NCBI RefSeq assembly: GCF_017377775.1
Contig: NZ_JAFVLN010000005.1
Coordinates: forward strand, 248,001-312,000
Origin: Streptomyces sp. VRA16 Mangrove soil
GTDB lineage: Bacteria; Actinomycetota; Actinomycetes; Streptomycetales; Streptomycetaceae
Length of the DNA stretch: 64,000 nt
Reading direction: 5' to 3'
The notes beneath the pieces were generated by a model, which worked only from the letters and a program-made list of their open reading frames with translations, made no database searches and was not told where the DNA came from. Numbering within the stretch: the stretch's first letter is position 1; each line of letters starts with the position of its first letter. The position numbers and the translations under genes are program-made. This document shows positions 33,043 through 41,251 of this stretch, piece by piece.

Positions 33043-33630
33043 TCACCCGTCGGTCCACGGGACGTCGGCCCGCTCGGGCGCGCCCAGCATGTCCGTCAAC
33101 ACGTCGACGACCTCGTCCACTTCGGCGTCGGCCAGGTCGTCGAACGCCCCGGAGTGGCGGGCCAGCAGGACGCCGGAGACCGCCGCGACCAGGATGTCGG
33201 CGCGCAGGCCCGGTCGGTCGCGGCCCTCCTGTTCGAACCGGATGCGCAGCGGTGTCACGAGGCGATCGTGCAGGGCCGCGCGCGTGGCCTGCTGGGCGGC
33301 CGCGTCCCGCAGCGGCTCGACGGCGACCCGCAGCAGGGGGACCGGGCCGCGGCGCTCCGCGCGCCGGGCCACGTCGCGCAGCCGGGTGGCGGTCAGCAGG
33401 TCGTCGGGCGCGTCGTCGCCGTGTTCGGCTCGCAGTACCTCCACGTACAGCAGCGGCTTGCTGCCGAAGTAGCGGGCGATCAACGACGCGTCCACACCGG
33501 CCCGTTCACCGATCTCGCGGATGGTGGTGCGGTCGTAGCCGCGCTCCGAGAACAGGGCCGTCGCCGCGGCCAGCAGTGCCTCCCTGCTGCGGGCGGAGTC
33601 GCGGCGCGGCTGCGGGCCCGCCGCGCTCAC
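33043..33630 (-). CDS. TetR-family regulator, co-transcribed with an MFS exporter
   Basis: A 195-residue TetR protein from GTG at 33630. The HTH is ALLAAATALFSERGYDRTTIREIGER, quoted as ALFSERGYDRTTIREIG, followed by VDASLIARYFGSKPLLYVEVL. Its start overlaps the stop of the exporter gene by four bases (GTGA), so it is translated from the exporter message. The C-terminal part resembles TetR_C domains of drug exporters. Confidence 0.92.
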   Translation of the reverse strand: MSAAGPQPRRDSARSREALLAAATALFSERGYDRTTIREIGERAGVDASLIARYFGSKPLLYVEVLRAEHGDDAPDDLLTATRLRDVARRAERRGPVPLLRVAVEPLRDAAAQQATRAALHDRLVTPLRIRFEQEGRDRPGLRADILVAAVSGVLLARHSGAFDDLADAEVDEVVDVLTDMLGAPERADVPWTDG

Positions 33631-35159
33631 AGTCCGCTCCGGGTGGCCGGTGAGGGCGCCGGGTCCACCGCGCCCGCGGGGGTGGCCCGCACCGCTGCCA
33701 CCACGGACGGCCGCGGCCGCAGCCCGCCCCGGGTGAGGGCCACGGCGAGGACGCCGGTGACGGCGAAGGCGGCGCAGCCGACGAGGCCCGCCGTGCGGTA
33801 GCCGTCGTTGCCCGGCAGGCTCGCCCCGGGGGCGGTCGCGGCCTGGAGCACTACCGCGCTGAGCGCGCTTCCTGTCGAATAGCCGATGTACTTCACGACC
33901 TGATTGAAACTCATCGCGCTGCCCGTCTCCGCCGCCGGCACCCCGGCGACGATCAGACCGGGGGTCACCGCGAAGGTGACGCCCACGCCCAGACCGGCGA
34001 GCGCCATCATCGTGCCGATGCCCCACAGGCTGGAGCGGGCGAGCAGGAAGCAGACCAGGGAGCCGAGGGAGAGCAGGCAGCCGAGCGGCAGCATCCGGCC
34101 GGGCGTCGCGGCCCCGCCCAGCAGGCCCACGAGGCGGCCGGTGACGAGGCTGGCCGCGGAGAACGGCACCAGAAGCAGTCCCGTGACCACGATCGAGGCG
34201 CCGAAACCGTATCCGGCGGAGTCCGGGGTCTGGACGTAGCGGGTCACGAGGGCGATGAGGAGGTACGTGCCCACGCCGCCGACCATCGTGGTCAGGTTGG
34301 CGACGAGGACGCCGCGGTCCTTGACCTGCCGCACCTGGACCAGCGGGTGGCTGCTGCGCAGCGAGTGCCCCACCCAGCCGGCGAGCAGCAGCACCGCGGC
34401 GGCGGCCAGGGCGATCAGCGGGAGGGAGCCCCAGCCCCAGCGCTCCCCCTCGGCCAGCGCCATCAGCAGTGCGGCCATGCCGCAGGCGAGGAGCAGGGCG
34501 CCGGGCAGGTCCATGCGCACGCCGGGGCGCAGCGGTGCGCGGGGCACCACGAGCACGGCGGCGGTGAGGGCGGCCGCGGCGGTGGCCGCCGCGAACCAGA
34601 AGCCCGCGTACATGCCCAGGTACTCGGCGAACATGCCGGTGATCGGATACCCGAGGCCGATCCCGGCCGCGGTGGTCAGCGACAGCGTCGCCACCGCCGA
34701 GCGGGCCCGTGCGGCGGGCAGCGCGTCACGCGCCGTGGCGATGGCGAGCGGGACCAGGCCCATGCCGACGCCCTGGAGGGCGCGGCCCACCAGCAGACAG
34801 GCGAAGCCCAGCGGCAGCGCCGCGAGGAGACTGCCGACGAGCACGAAGGTGAGGCCGCCCAGGATGACCCTCTTGCGGTGCGGTCCGTCGCCGAGCCGCC
34901 CCATCACCGGTGTCGCGACCGCGCCGACGAGCATCGTCACCGTCAGTGCCCACTGCGCCGTCGAGACCGCCACGTGGTCCTCGGCGGCGATGGTGGGGAT
35001 GAGCGGCGCGCCCAGGCTGCTCACCACGGCGACCAGCATGCCGAGCGAGACGAGGACGGGGACCAGGGCCCGGGGGTGGCGGAGCACCGGAGCCACGGGA
35101 TCGGTGGTCGTGGGCGCCGGTATGGAGGGCTGCACGGAGGGCTTTCCCCTTCTTGTCAT
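33627..35159 (-). CDS. MFS drug exporter, DHA2-type (14 helices)
   Basis: A 510-residue transporter with about 14 hydrophobic helices. Motif A is GRLGDGPHRKRV after helix 2 and motif C is near GLGYPITGMFAE in helix 5, as in DHA2 drug/proton antiporters. The N-terminal 25 residues are polar. It is first in a two-gene operon with a TetR gene. A perfect 20-bp palindrome starts 7 bases before the start codon, which strongly suggests autoregulated repression. Confidence 0.92.
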   Translation of the reverse strand: MTRRGKPSVQPSIPAPTTTDPVAPVLRHPRALVPVLVSLGMLVAVVSSLGAPLIPTIAAEDHVAVSTAQWALTVTMLVGAVATPVMGRLGDGPHRKRVILGGLTFVLVGSLLAALPLGFACLLVGRALQGVGMGLVPLAIATARDALPAARARSAVATLSLTTAAGIGLGYPITGMFAEYLGMYAGFWFAAATAAAALTAAVLVVPRAPLRPGVRMDLPGALLLACGMAALLMALAEGERWGWGSLPLIALAAAAVLLLAGWVGHSLRSSHPLVQVRQVKDRGVLVANLTTMVGGVGTYLLIALVTRYVQTPDSAGYGFGASIVVTGLLLVPFSAASLVTGRLVGLLGGAATPGRMLPLGCLLSLGSLVCFLLARSSLWGIGTMMALAGLGVGVTFAVTPGLIVAGVPAAETGSAMSFNQVVKYIGYSTGSALSAVVLQAATAPGASLPGNDGYRTAGLVGCAAFAVTGVLAVALTRGGLRPRPSVVAAVRATPAGAVDPAPSPATRSGL

Positions 35160-35165
35160 CAGTCG

Positions 35166-35185
35166 ATGTCATCACATGATGACAT
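35166..35185. promoter_or_regulatory. Perfect 20-bp palindrome, operator of the MFS-TetR operon
   Basis: ATGTCATCACATGATGACAT has 9-bp arms about CA. It lies 7-26 bases upstream of the exporter ATG at 35159 and 32 bases past the stop of the next TetR gene. Confidence 0.8.
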
Positions 35186-35217
35186 GGCCGATGCGGCGCT
35201 CCTGCCGCGCTCGGGTG

Positions 35218-35919
35218 CTACGTCCGGTCCAGCTGGGCCGCGGCGCTCGCCAGCAGGGTGTCCAGGACGAGCGGGTAGGCGCTCCGGTTCATGCGGTCCG
35301 CCAGCAGGTGTGCGGTCGCGGCGATGTGGGGGTGGGTGGCGGCCGGCAGCCTTGCGTAGGTGGAGTTCCACATCTCCTCGTCCGTCTCGCGGGCCCGGTC
35401 GGTGAGGGTCAGCGCTCCGGCGTCCAGGGCCGCGAAGGCCAGGGTGAGGTCGATGAACGCGTGGTACGTGCGCACCGCCACCGGGTCGGGGAACCCCGCC
35501 GCGCGCAGGATGCCGAGGATCGTCTCGTCCGCGGCGATCTCGCGGGGGCGGCCGGTGACGCGGCTGGCGGTGAGGACGGCGGCCTGGGGGTGCGCCAGGT
35601 AGGAGGCGTGGACGGCGCGGCCCAGGGCGCGCAGGTCGGCCTGCCAGTCGCCGGTGGCCCGCCAGGCGTCGAGCGCCCGCCCCATCAGCTCCTCTCCGAT
35701 GGCGCGCGTGAGGTCGTCGAGCCCGGCGAAGTAGCGGTACAGGGTGCTGGGGTCGGCGCCGAGCGCGACGCCGAGCCTGCGGACGGTCAGTCCGTCGCTG
35801 CCGTGTTCGCGGAGCATCCGCAGCGCCGTGTCCACGATCAGCTTCTCGGACAGGACCGTGCCGTTGCGGGTCGGCCTGCGCCTGCGGCGCGCCTCCTCCG
35901 GAACCACCTTCTTCGCCAT
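35218..35919 (-). CDS. TetR-family regulator with TetR_C_1 type ligand domain
   Basis: A 233-residue protein. A basic N-tail (EEARRRRRPTRNG) precedes the HTH with LIVDTALRMLREHGSDGLTVRRLGVALGADPSTLYRYF, quoted as GSDGLTVRRLGVALGADPS. The long C-terminal domain is like TetR/OtrR-type repressors that bind small ligands. It lies upstream of the MFS gene on the same strand with a 58-bp gap, and may be a second controller of that exporter. Confidence 0.9.
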   Translation of the reverse strand: MAKKVVPEEARRRRRPTRNGTVLSEKLIVDTALRMLREHGSDGLTVRRLGVALGADPSTLYRYFAGLDDLTRAIGEELMGRALDAWRATGDWQADLRALGRAVHASYLAHPQAAVLTASRVTGRPREIAADETILGILRAAGFPDPVAVRTYHAFIDLTLAFAALDAGALTLTDRARETDEEMWNSTYARLPAATHPHIAATAHLLADRMNRSAYPLVLDTLLASAAAQLDRT

Positions 35920-36043
35920 GCCGGGCCCTCCCGTCGCACCGCTCTTATGCCAACGGCGTTGACCTTAACGCGCGTCGTCGCGTTCCCTCAGGTCACCCCG
36001 CGGACTCCGCCGTCGGGGCCCTGGTGATCGAAAGGTGTGTGGC

Positions 36044-37267
36044 ATGCGCGTACTTCTCGTGGGTGCGGGCGGCGTGGGAACCGCCGTGACCCGGATCGCG
36101 GCCCGCCGCGACTTCCTGACCCACATGATCGTGGCCGACTACGACGTGGCGCGCGCCGAGGCCGCCGTCGCCGCGCTCAAGGAGCACGAGGGCCGATTCA
36201 GCGCCCTGCGCCTGGACGCGTCCGACGAGGACGCGGTGCGCCGCGTCCTCGTCGAGGAACACTGCGACGTCCTGCTGAACGCGACGGATCCCCGCTTCGT
36301 GATGCCGCTGTTCGACGCCGCGCTCGCGGCGGGCACCCACTATCTCGACATGGCGATGTCACTGTCCGCCCCGCACGCCACGGCCCCGTACGAGCAGTGC
36401 GGCGTCAAGCTCGGCGACGCCCAGTTCGAGCGGACCGCGGCGTGGGAGAGGGCGGGGCGTCTGGCGCTCGTCGGCATGGGCGTGGAACCGGGACTCTCGG
36501 ACGTGTTCGCCCGGTACGCGGCCGACGAGCTCTTCGACCGGATCGAGGAGATCGGCGTGCGCGACGGCGCGAACCTCACCGTCGCCGGCTACGACTTCGC
36601 GCCGTCCTTCAGCATCTGGACCACCATCGAGGAGTGCCTCAACCCGCCGGTGGTCTACGAGAAGGACCGCGGCTGGTTCACCACCGCCCCGTTCAGCGAG
36701 CCGGAGGTCTTCGACTTCCCCGCGGGCATCGGCCCGGTGGAGTGCGTGAACGTGGAGCACGAGGAGGTGCTGCTGATCCCCCGCTGGGTCGACGCCCGGC
36801 GCGTCACCTTCAAGTACGGCCTGGGCGACGACTTCATCGGCAAGCTGAAGACCCTGCACGAGCTGGGTCTCGACGCGACGGCGAAGGTGACGGTGCCGGG
36901 CCCGGACGGCCCGGTGCAGGTGTCCCCGCGCGACGTGGTCGCCGCCTGCCTCCCCGACCCGGCCGGCCTCGGCGACCGGATGACGGGCAAGACCTGCGCG
37001 GGCACCTGGGTCAAGGGCACCAAGGACGGGGCGCCGCGCGAGGTGTACCTCTACCACGTCGTCGACAACGCGTGGTCGATGCGCGAGTACGGCTCCCAGG
37101 CCGTGGTCTGGCAGACCGCCCTCAACCCGGTCGTCGCCCTCGAACTCCTCGCCAGCGGCGCCTGGTCGGGCAGCGGCGTGCTCGGTCCCGAGGCGCTGCC
37201 GCCCCGCCCGTTCCTCGCGCTGCTGGAGGAGTACGGCTCGCCGTGGGGGCTGCGCGAGGAGCGCTGA
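36044..37267 (+). CDS. Saccharopine dehydrogenase-family oxidoreductase
   Basis: A 407-residue protein with an N-terminal Rossmann fold (VLLVGAGGVGTAVTRIAAR at residues 3-21) and the family pattern VLLNATDPRFVMPLFDAAL, AGTHYLDMAMS and GMGVEPGLSDVFARYA. These match the saccharopine/homospermidine/carboxynorspermidine group and the lysine 6-dehydrogenase-like branch. The enzyme should form or split an imine between an amino acid and an oxo acid with NAD(P). AAAGG lies before ATG 36044. It stands next to no lysine genes, so the substrate is unclear. Confidence 0.85.
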   Translation: MRVLLVGAGGVGTAVTRIAARRDFLTHMIVADYDVARAEAAVAALKEHEGRFSALRLDASDEDAVRRVLVEEHCDVLLNATDPRFVMPLFDAALAAGTHYLDMAMSLSAPHATAPYEQCGVKLGDAQFERTAAWERAGRLALVGMGVEPGLSDVFARYAADELFDRIEEIGVRDGANLTVAGYDFAPSFSIWTTIEECLNPPVVYEKDRGWFTTAPFSEPEVFDFPAGIGPVECVNVEHEEVLLIPRWVDARRVTFKYGLGDDFIGKLKTLHELGLDATAKVTVPGPDGPVQVSPRDVVAACLPDPAGLGDRMTGKTCAGTWVKGTKDGAPREVYLYHVVDNAWSMREYGSQAVVWQTALNPVVALELLASGAWSGSGVLGPEALPPRPFLALLEEYGSPWGLREER

Positions 37268-37279
37268 GGCGGCCGGCCG

Positions 37280-38080
37280 TCAGCGGGCCGACCAGCCGCC
37301 GTCGATGACGAGGTCGGTGCCGGTCATCGCGGCCGCCTGCGGGCCGCACAGGAAGGCCACCGCCTCGGCGACCTCGTCGGGTTCCACCAGGCGCTTGAGC
37401 GCGGCGGACTCCAGCAGCACCGAGTCGACGACCTCGGCCTCGCTGATGCCGTGGGCGCGCGCCTGGTCGGCGATCTGGCGGTCGACCAGCGGGGTGCGTA
37501 CGTAGCCGGGGTTGACGCAGTTCGAGGTGACGCCGTGCGGGCCGCCCTCCAGGGCCACGACCTTCGACAGTCCTTCGAGGCCGTGCTTGGCGGCCACGTA
37601 CGCGCCCTTGAACCGGGAGGCGCGCAGCCCGTGGACGGACGAGACGTTGACGACGCGGCCCCACCGCTGCGCGTACATGTGCGGCAGCGACGTACGGATG
37701 ATGCGGAACGGGGCCTCCAGCATGATGCGCAGCATCAGGGAGAAGCGTTCCGGGTCGAACTCGTGCAGCGGCGCGACCTGTTGGATGCCGGCGCAGTTCA
37801 CGACGATGTCGGCCGGCGGGACGACATCGTCGAGGGCGTCGAGGTCGGACAGATCGGCGGCGATCGCCTCTCCCCCGGTCGCGTCGGCGACGGCGCGTAC
37901 GGCCCGCTCGTCGCGGTCGAGCCCGATCACGTGTGCGCCGGAGCGGGCCAGCCGCAGGGCGGTGGCACGACCGATGCCGCTGCCCGCTCCGGTGACCAGC
38001 GCGCGGCGGCCGGCCAGGTCGGGGAGTACGGGCGCGGGCAGGGACGTGGACACGGGGGATGCTTCGAGGTGAGAGCTCAC
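37280..38080 (-). CDS. 3-hydroxybutyrate dehydrogenase-like SDR
   Basis: A 266-residue SDR with TGAGSGIGRA near residues 30-39, NCAGIQQVAPLHEFDPE and HGLEGLSKVVALEGGPHGVTSNCVNPGYVRTPLV, quoted as SNCVNPGYVRTPLV. This is the pattern of D-3-hydroxybutyrate dehydrogenases, including Gln in the substrate loop and the conserved CVNPGYVRTPLV. It would interconvert 3-hydroxybutyrate and acetoacetate with NAD. It is 52 bases after the acetoacetate decarboxylase gene on the same strand, so the two are likely co-transcribed. The GTG at 38080 is preceded by GGAAAGG. Confidence 0.9.
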   Translation of the reverse strand: MSSHLEASPVSTSLPAPVLPDLAGRRALVTGAGSGIGRATALRLARSGAHVIGLDRDERAVRAVADATGGEAIAADLSDLDALDDVVPPADIVVNCAGIQQVAPLHEFDPERFSLMLRIMLEAPFRIIRTSLPHMYAQRWGRVVNVSSVHGLRASRFKGAYVAAKHGLEGLSKVVALEGGPHGVTSNCVNPGYVRTPLVDRQIADQARAHGISEAEVVDSVLLESAALKRLVEPDEVAEAVAFLCGPQAAAMTGTDLVIDGGWSAR

Positions 38081-38132
38081 CTGACTGCCTTTCCAGGAGG
38101 GACGGGTCGGACGACGGGAACGGTGGGGTGCG

Positions 38133-38867
38133 CTACGCCAGGTAGTCGTGGACCGGTTCGGCGCGCGGCAGCGTGAGGTCGGTGAGGACGTGCGTCGCGC
38201 CGACGATCTCCAGGACCGGCAGGTCGGCCAGCGGCGCCAGCGCGTGCTCGAACAGCTGGAGGCGGGCCGGGCCCGTCCAGGCACCGCGGATCGTCAGGTC
38301 GGTGATCTGCGAGCGGACCAGTTCGCAGATGCGGGGCCTGCCGTCGTAGCCCGGGATCGTCTTGAGCATGTACGTGGGCGCGGCGATCTCGGCGCGCGCC
38401 TCCCGCTCGCCGATCGGGGTGTGCTTGAAGCCCATGGTCGCCGTCGCCACCCGCAGCGATCCGTAGTCGAGGGTGCCGACCAGGGTGTCGGAGTCGGTGT
38501 ACAGGCGCGGCGCGCCCGCCTTCTTCGGGTAGGCACTCGCCTCGCGCCCCAGGGCGATCGCCGGGGCGTTGTCGAGGTACATGGAGTGGATGTAGTCGGC
38601 CGGTTCGCCCTGATGGCGCACGCGCAGCACTTGCCCGGACTCGGTGTAGTCGCCCAGGCCGCTGCTGTCCGGCATGCGGATGACCTCGAAGCGGACCAGT
38701 GGTTCGTCGACGTCGAGGGGTTCGGGGACGACCGCGCGGAAGGCGTCGGGGTCGGTGCGGTACGTGATGTTGAGGTACTCCGGGCCGACGAACCGGTACG
38801 GGCCGTGCGGGTAGGCCGGGCCGTTCACCGGGGTGGAGGAGGTGCCGAGGATGGTGCCGATGTCCAT
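38133..38867 (-). CDS. adc: Acetoacetate decarboxylase
   Basis: A 244-residue decarboxylase. The Schiff-base lysine lies in EASAYPKKAGAP (Lys115 and Lys116), exactly the dilysine of the Clostridium enzyme, and GPYRFVGPEYLNITYRTDP is family-like. It would turn acetoacetate into acetone and CO2. Its partner downstream makes acetoacetate from 3-hydroxybutyrate. It is divergent from the LysR gene at 39009, the likely activator. Confidence 0.92.
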   Translation of the reverse strand: MDIGTILGTSSTPVNGPAYPHGPYRFVGPEYLNITYRTDPDAFRAVVPEPLDVDEPLVRFEVIRMPDSSGLGDYTESGQVLRVRHQGEPADYIHSMYLDNAPAIALGREASAYPKKAGAPRLYTDSDTLVGTLDYGSLRVATATMGFKHTPIGEREARAEIAAPTYMLKTIPGYDGRPRICELVRSQITDLTIRGAWTGPARLQLFEHALAPLADLPVLEIVGATHVLTDLTLPRAEPVHDYLA

Positions 38868-39008
38868 GGTTCGCCTGTTCGTGCGGCGCGCGGAGGGTGC
38901 GGCCGGGCGGTCTCGCGCCGCAGGCCGCCCGATGTGCTCGCCTTCGACGCTAGGCAGCCCGGCGTGGCGACGGAAATACGCGGCGGCCTGCTTTTATACA
39001 GTTGACGC

Positions 39009-39881
39009 ATGAATGCGGAACTGCGGGATCTGCGCTGGTTCCTGGTGCTGGCCGAGGAGGAGCACTTCTCCCACGCGGCCGACCGCTGCCGGGTTACCCA
39101 GCCCACACTGACCCGGTCGCTGGCGCGTCTGGAGGCGGCGCTGGGGGTGCGCCTCGTGGACCGCACGACCCGCAGCGTGCGCCTGACCGAGCCCGGCCGG
39201 CGGCTCCGTTCCGAACTGGCCGTGCTGCTGCCGCGGCTGGACTCCGCGCTGCGCTCCGTCAGCGCTCACCCCAACCTGCGGCTCGGGTTCACGTGGCTGT
39301 TGCCGAGCGGGCTCGCGCGTCGGCTGATCACCGAGTTCGAGCAGGACTCCGGCGGGCGTCTGGAGCTCATCCGGCGTGACGAGCGCACGGCCGGTGTCAC
39401 CACGGGGCACACGGATGCCGCCGTGATCCACGGCAGGCCGCCGGCCGAGGACGGCCTGCGGGTCGTGGAGCTGGGGGTCGAGACGCGGGTGGCCGCGGTC
39501 GGCGCCCACCATCCCCTCGCCCGCCGCCGACGGCTGCGCTGGGCCGAGCTCGCCGAGCATCCCCTCGTCGTCAACAAGCTGAGCGGCACGGTCGGCCCCT
39601 CCCTGTGGCCGTCCGGCGCGCGGCCCGAGGTGGCGGTCACCTGTCGCACGTACGACGAGTGGATCGAGATGGTGGCCGCGGACCGTGGTGTCGGCGTCCT
39701 CCCCCGGTCCGCGCGCTCCCACCCGCACCCGGGCGTCCGCTACATCTCGATCGCCGACGCGCCCACGGTCCCCCTGGTCCTCGTCACCCCGGTACGCGCG
39801 CCGCACCCGCTCACCGATCACCTCGAACGCATCGCGCTCGCGGCGGCCCGCGAGTCCGCCCTCAGCAGGTCGCACGACTGA
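39009..39881 (+). CDS. LysR-family regulator
   Basis: A 290-residue LysR protein. The N-terminal HTH is LRDLRWFLVLAEEEHFSHAADRCRVTQPTLTRSLARLE, quoted as EEEHFSHAADRCRVTQPTLT. The C-terminal effector domain has VVELGVETRVAAVGAHHPLA, typical of LysR proteins. It is divergent from the acetoacetate decarboxylase gene with a 141-bp gap, so that operon is the probable target. Confidence 0.92.
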   Translation: MNAELRDLRWFLVLAEEEHFSHAADRCRVTQPTLTRSLARLEAALGVRLVDRTTRSVRLTEPGRRLRSELAVLLPRLDSALRSVSAHPNLRLGFTWLLPSGLARRLITEFEQDSGGRLELIRRDERTAGVTTGHTDAAVIHGRPPAEDGLRVVELGVETRVAAVGAHHPLARRRRLRWAELAEHPLVVNKLSGTVGPSLWPSGARPEVAVTCRTYDEWIEMVAADRGVGVLPRSARSHPHPGVRYISIADAPTVPLVLVTPVRAPHPLTDHLERIALAAARESALSRSHD

Positions 39882-39884
39882 GGT

Positions 39885-39900
39885 ATTGAACGCGTTCAAT
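39885..39900. promoter_or_regulatory. Perfect 16-bp palindrome
   Basis: ATTGAACGCGTTCAAT is a perfect palindrome 42 bases before the start of the membrane protein gene at 39943 and just past the LysR stop. It looks like a LacI/TetR-type operator, but no regulator gene is adjacent. Confidence 0.7.
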
Positions 39901-39942
39901 TTTGATGTCAGGATCCCCTCTGCGTACCTGTGAGGGGGAAAG

Positions 39943-40374
39943 ATGGAGTTCATGGACATGCGCCGGCGGCTCTCGGGCACCGGACGGCCGGCCAGGACGT
40001 TCGCGGCCGTCCTGGCGTGGGTGTGCGTGGTGGCCGTCGGCCCGTGGGTTCCGGCACGCGCGGGCGTCGCCGACCTGACGGGCGTCACCGTTCTGTTGGG
40101 CATGCTGCTGGGCGGCGCGGTTCCCTCCCTGCTCCTGGGCCTGTTTCTCGGGCGGGCCCGTGCCTGGGAGACGCTCGGGGCGTGCGTCGCCGCAGGGGTC
40201 TTCCTCTGGGCTGTCGACTTCACGGTCTTCGGTGACCCCGACGTGCACGCGGCGCCGGGAGCGGCCGTGGCTCTCACGGTGCCCCCGGCCCTGGTTCTCG
40301 TGGTCGCTCCCCTGGCGGCCGGCGCCCTCGTTTCAGGGCGGTACTGCCCTCATTCGCTTCCGTCGCGCCGCTGA
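39943..40374 (+). CDS. Four-helix membrane protein, unknown function
   Basis: A 143-residue protein with four hydrophobic segments (about residues 20-36, 46-69, 78-95 and 107-130). The last reads VALTVPPALVLVVAPLAAGALV. GGGGGAAAG precedes the ATG at 39943. No family is recognised. It is preceded by a perfect palindrome and converges on the His-rich protein gene. Confidence 0.7.
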   Translation: MEFMDMRRRLSGTGRPARTFAAVLAWVCVVAVGPWVPARAGVADLTGVTVLLGMLLGGAVPSLLLGLFLGRARAWETLGACVAAGVFLWAVDFTVFGDPDVHAAPGAAVALTVPPALVLVVAPLAAGALVSGRYCPHSLPSRR

Positions 40375-40387
40375 CCACCGCGTTCGG

Positions 40388-41056
40388 TCACCTGTGGGCG
40401 GTGACGGTGCCGGTGCGGGGAGCGAGGTGATAGGTCCAGCCGTGGGTGTGTGCGCTCTGGTGGGCGTTGTCCAGAGCGGCGACGCGGACGCCCTTCAGGG
40501 TGACCCACGCCTGCCACTGGGTGGGCGAGAGCCGGGTGACGTGGGCGACGGCGCCGCTGGGCAGTGGCACGCTGCGGGTGGCGCCGATGGCCTGCCGCGC
40601 GGCGGCGTGCCCCTTCTTCTCGTGGCCCTTCTTTGCGTGGCCTTGCTTTGCGTGGCCCTTCTTTGCGTGGTGCTGCATTTCGTGGTGCTTGTTCTCGTGG
40701 TGCTTGTCGGTGCCGGGCCTGGCCACGTCGGACTCGCTGTGCCAGCCGGACGCCTCGATCACGCCGACGAAACCGTTGGCCTGGTTCAGCTCATAGGTGT
40801 TGCCGTGCACGCGAGCGGAGGCGTGGGACGGGTCGAGGGCGGCGATGCGGGTCCCGTCGTGCGTGATCCAGGCCTGGTAGTGACCGTCTCCGAGACCCGT
40901 GACGTGGGCGACGCTTCCGTCGCTGAGCTGCATGTCCTGCGTACTGGACGGACCGGGGCCAGTGGCCGCGCCGGCGGAGGTGGCGAGGGCGGTGGCGGCA
41001 CCGAGGCCCAGGACGGCGGAGGTGAGCGTCATACGGATACGGCGAGCGTTCGACAT
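40388..41056 (-). CDS. Secreted protein with two homologous domains joined by a His-rich repeat linker
   Basis: A 222-residue secreted protein with a signal peptide ending near residue 31 (TSAGAAT). Repeat 1 (about 47-91) and repeat 2 (about 168-212) are homologous: GSVAHVTGLG...YQAWITHDGTRIAALDPSH against GAVAHVTRLS...WQAWVTLKGVRVAALDNAH. Both end in HGxTYxL. The linker 118-150 has ten His, with KHHENKHHEMQHH and then four units of the form xKxGH, coded by 15-bp DNA repeats. Such a linker could bind metal ions. No named family is recognised. Confidence 0.8.
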   Translation of the reverse strand: MSNARRIRMTLTSAVLGLGAATALATSAGAATGPGPSSTQDMQLSDGSVAHVTGLGDGHYQAWITHDGTRIAALDPSHASARVHGNTYELNQANGFVGVIEASGWHSESDVARPGTDKHHENKHHEMQHHAKKGHAKQGHAKKGHEKKGHAAARQAIGATRSVPLPSGAVAHVTRLSPTQWQAWVTLKGVRVAALDNAHQSAHTHGWTYHLAPRTGTVTAHR

Positions 41057-41251
41057 GTCTCTGCGACCTTCCGAAAAAGCGAAGCTGTCGAGTAATGGAC
41101 ACCACGAAGCTAAAGCCGCTTTCCATACGGAATACCTCTGAAAGGTAACAGCGGTACCGCATTTCCTGAGGAAGGGACTTCATTCCCGCGCATCGCTCAA
41201 TGCGCCGGGACATCGGGCCGTGCCGTTGGTCCCTCGATCCCCCTGGGATGC

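Noticed and set aside
38868..39008. LysR T-N11-A site between adc and the LysR gene
   Set aside because: AT-rich pieces are present near 38980-39000, but no convincing inverted repeat with the right spacing was found.
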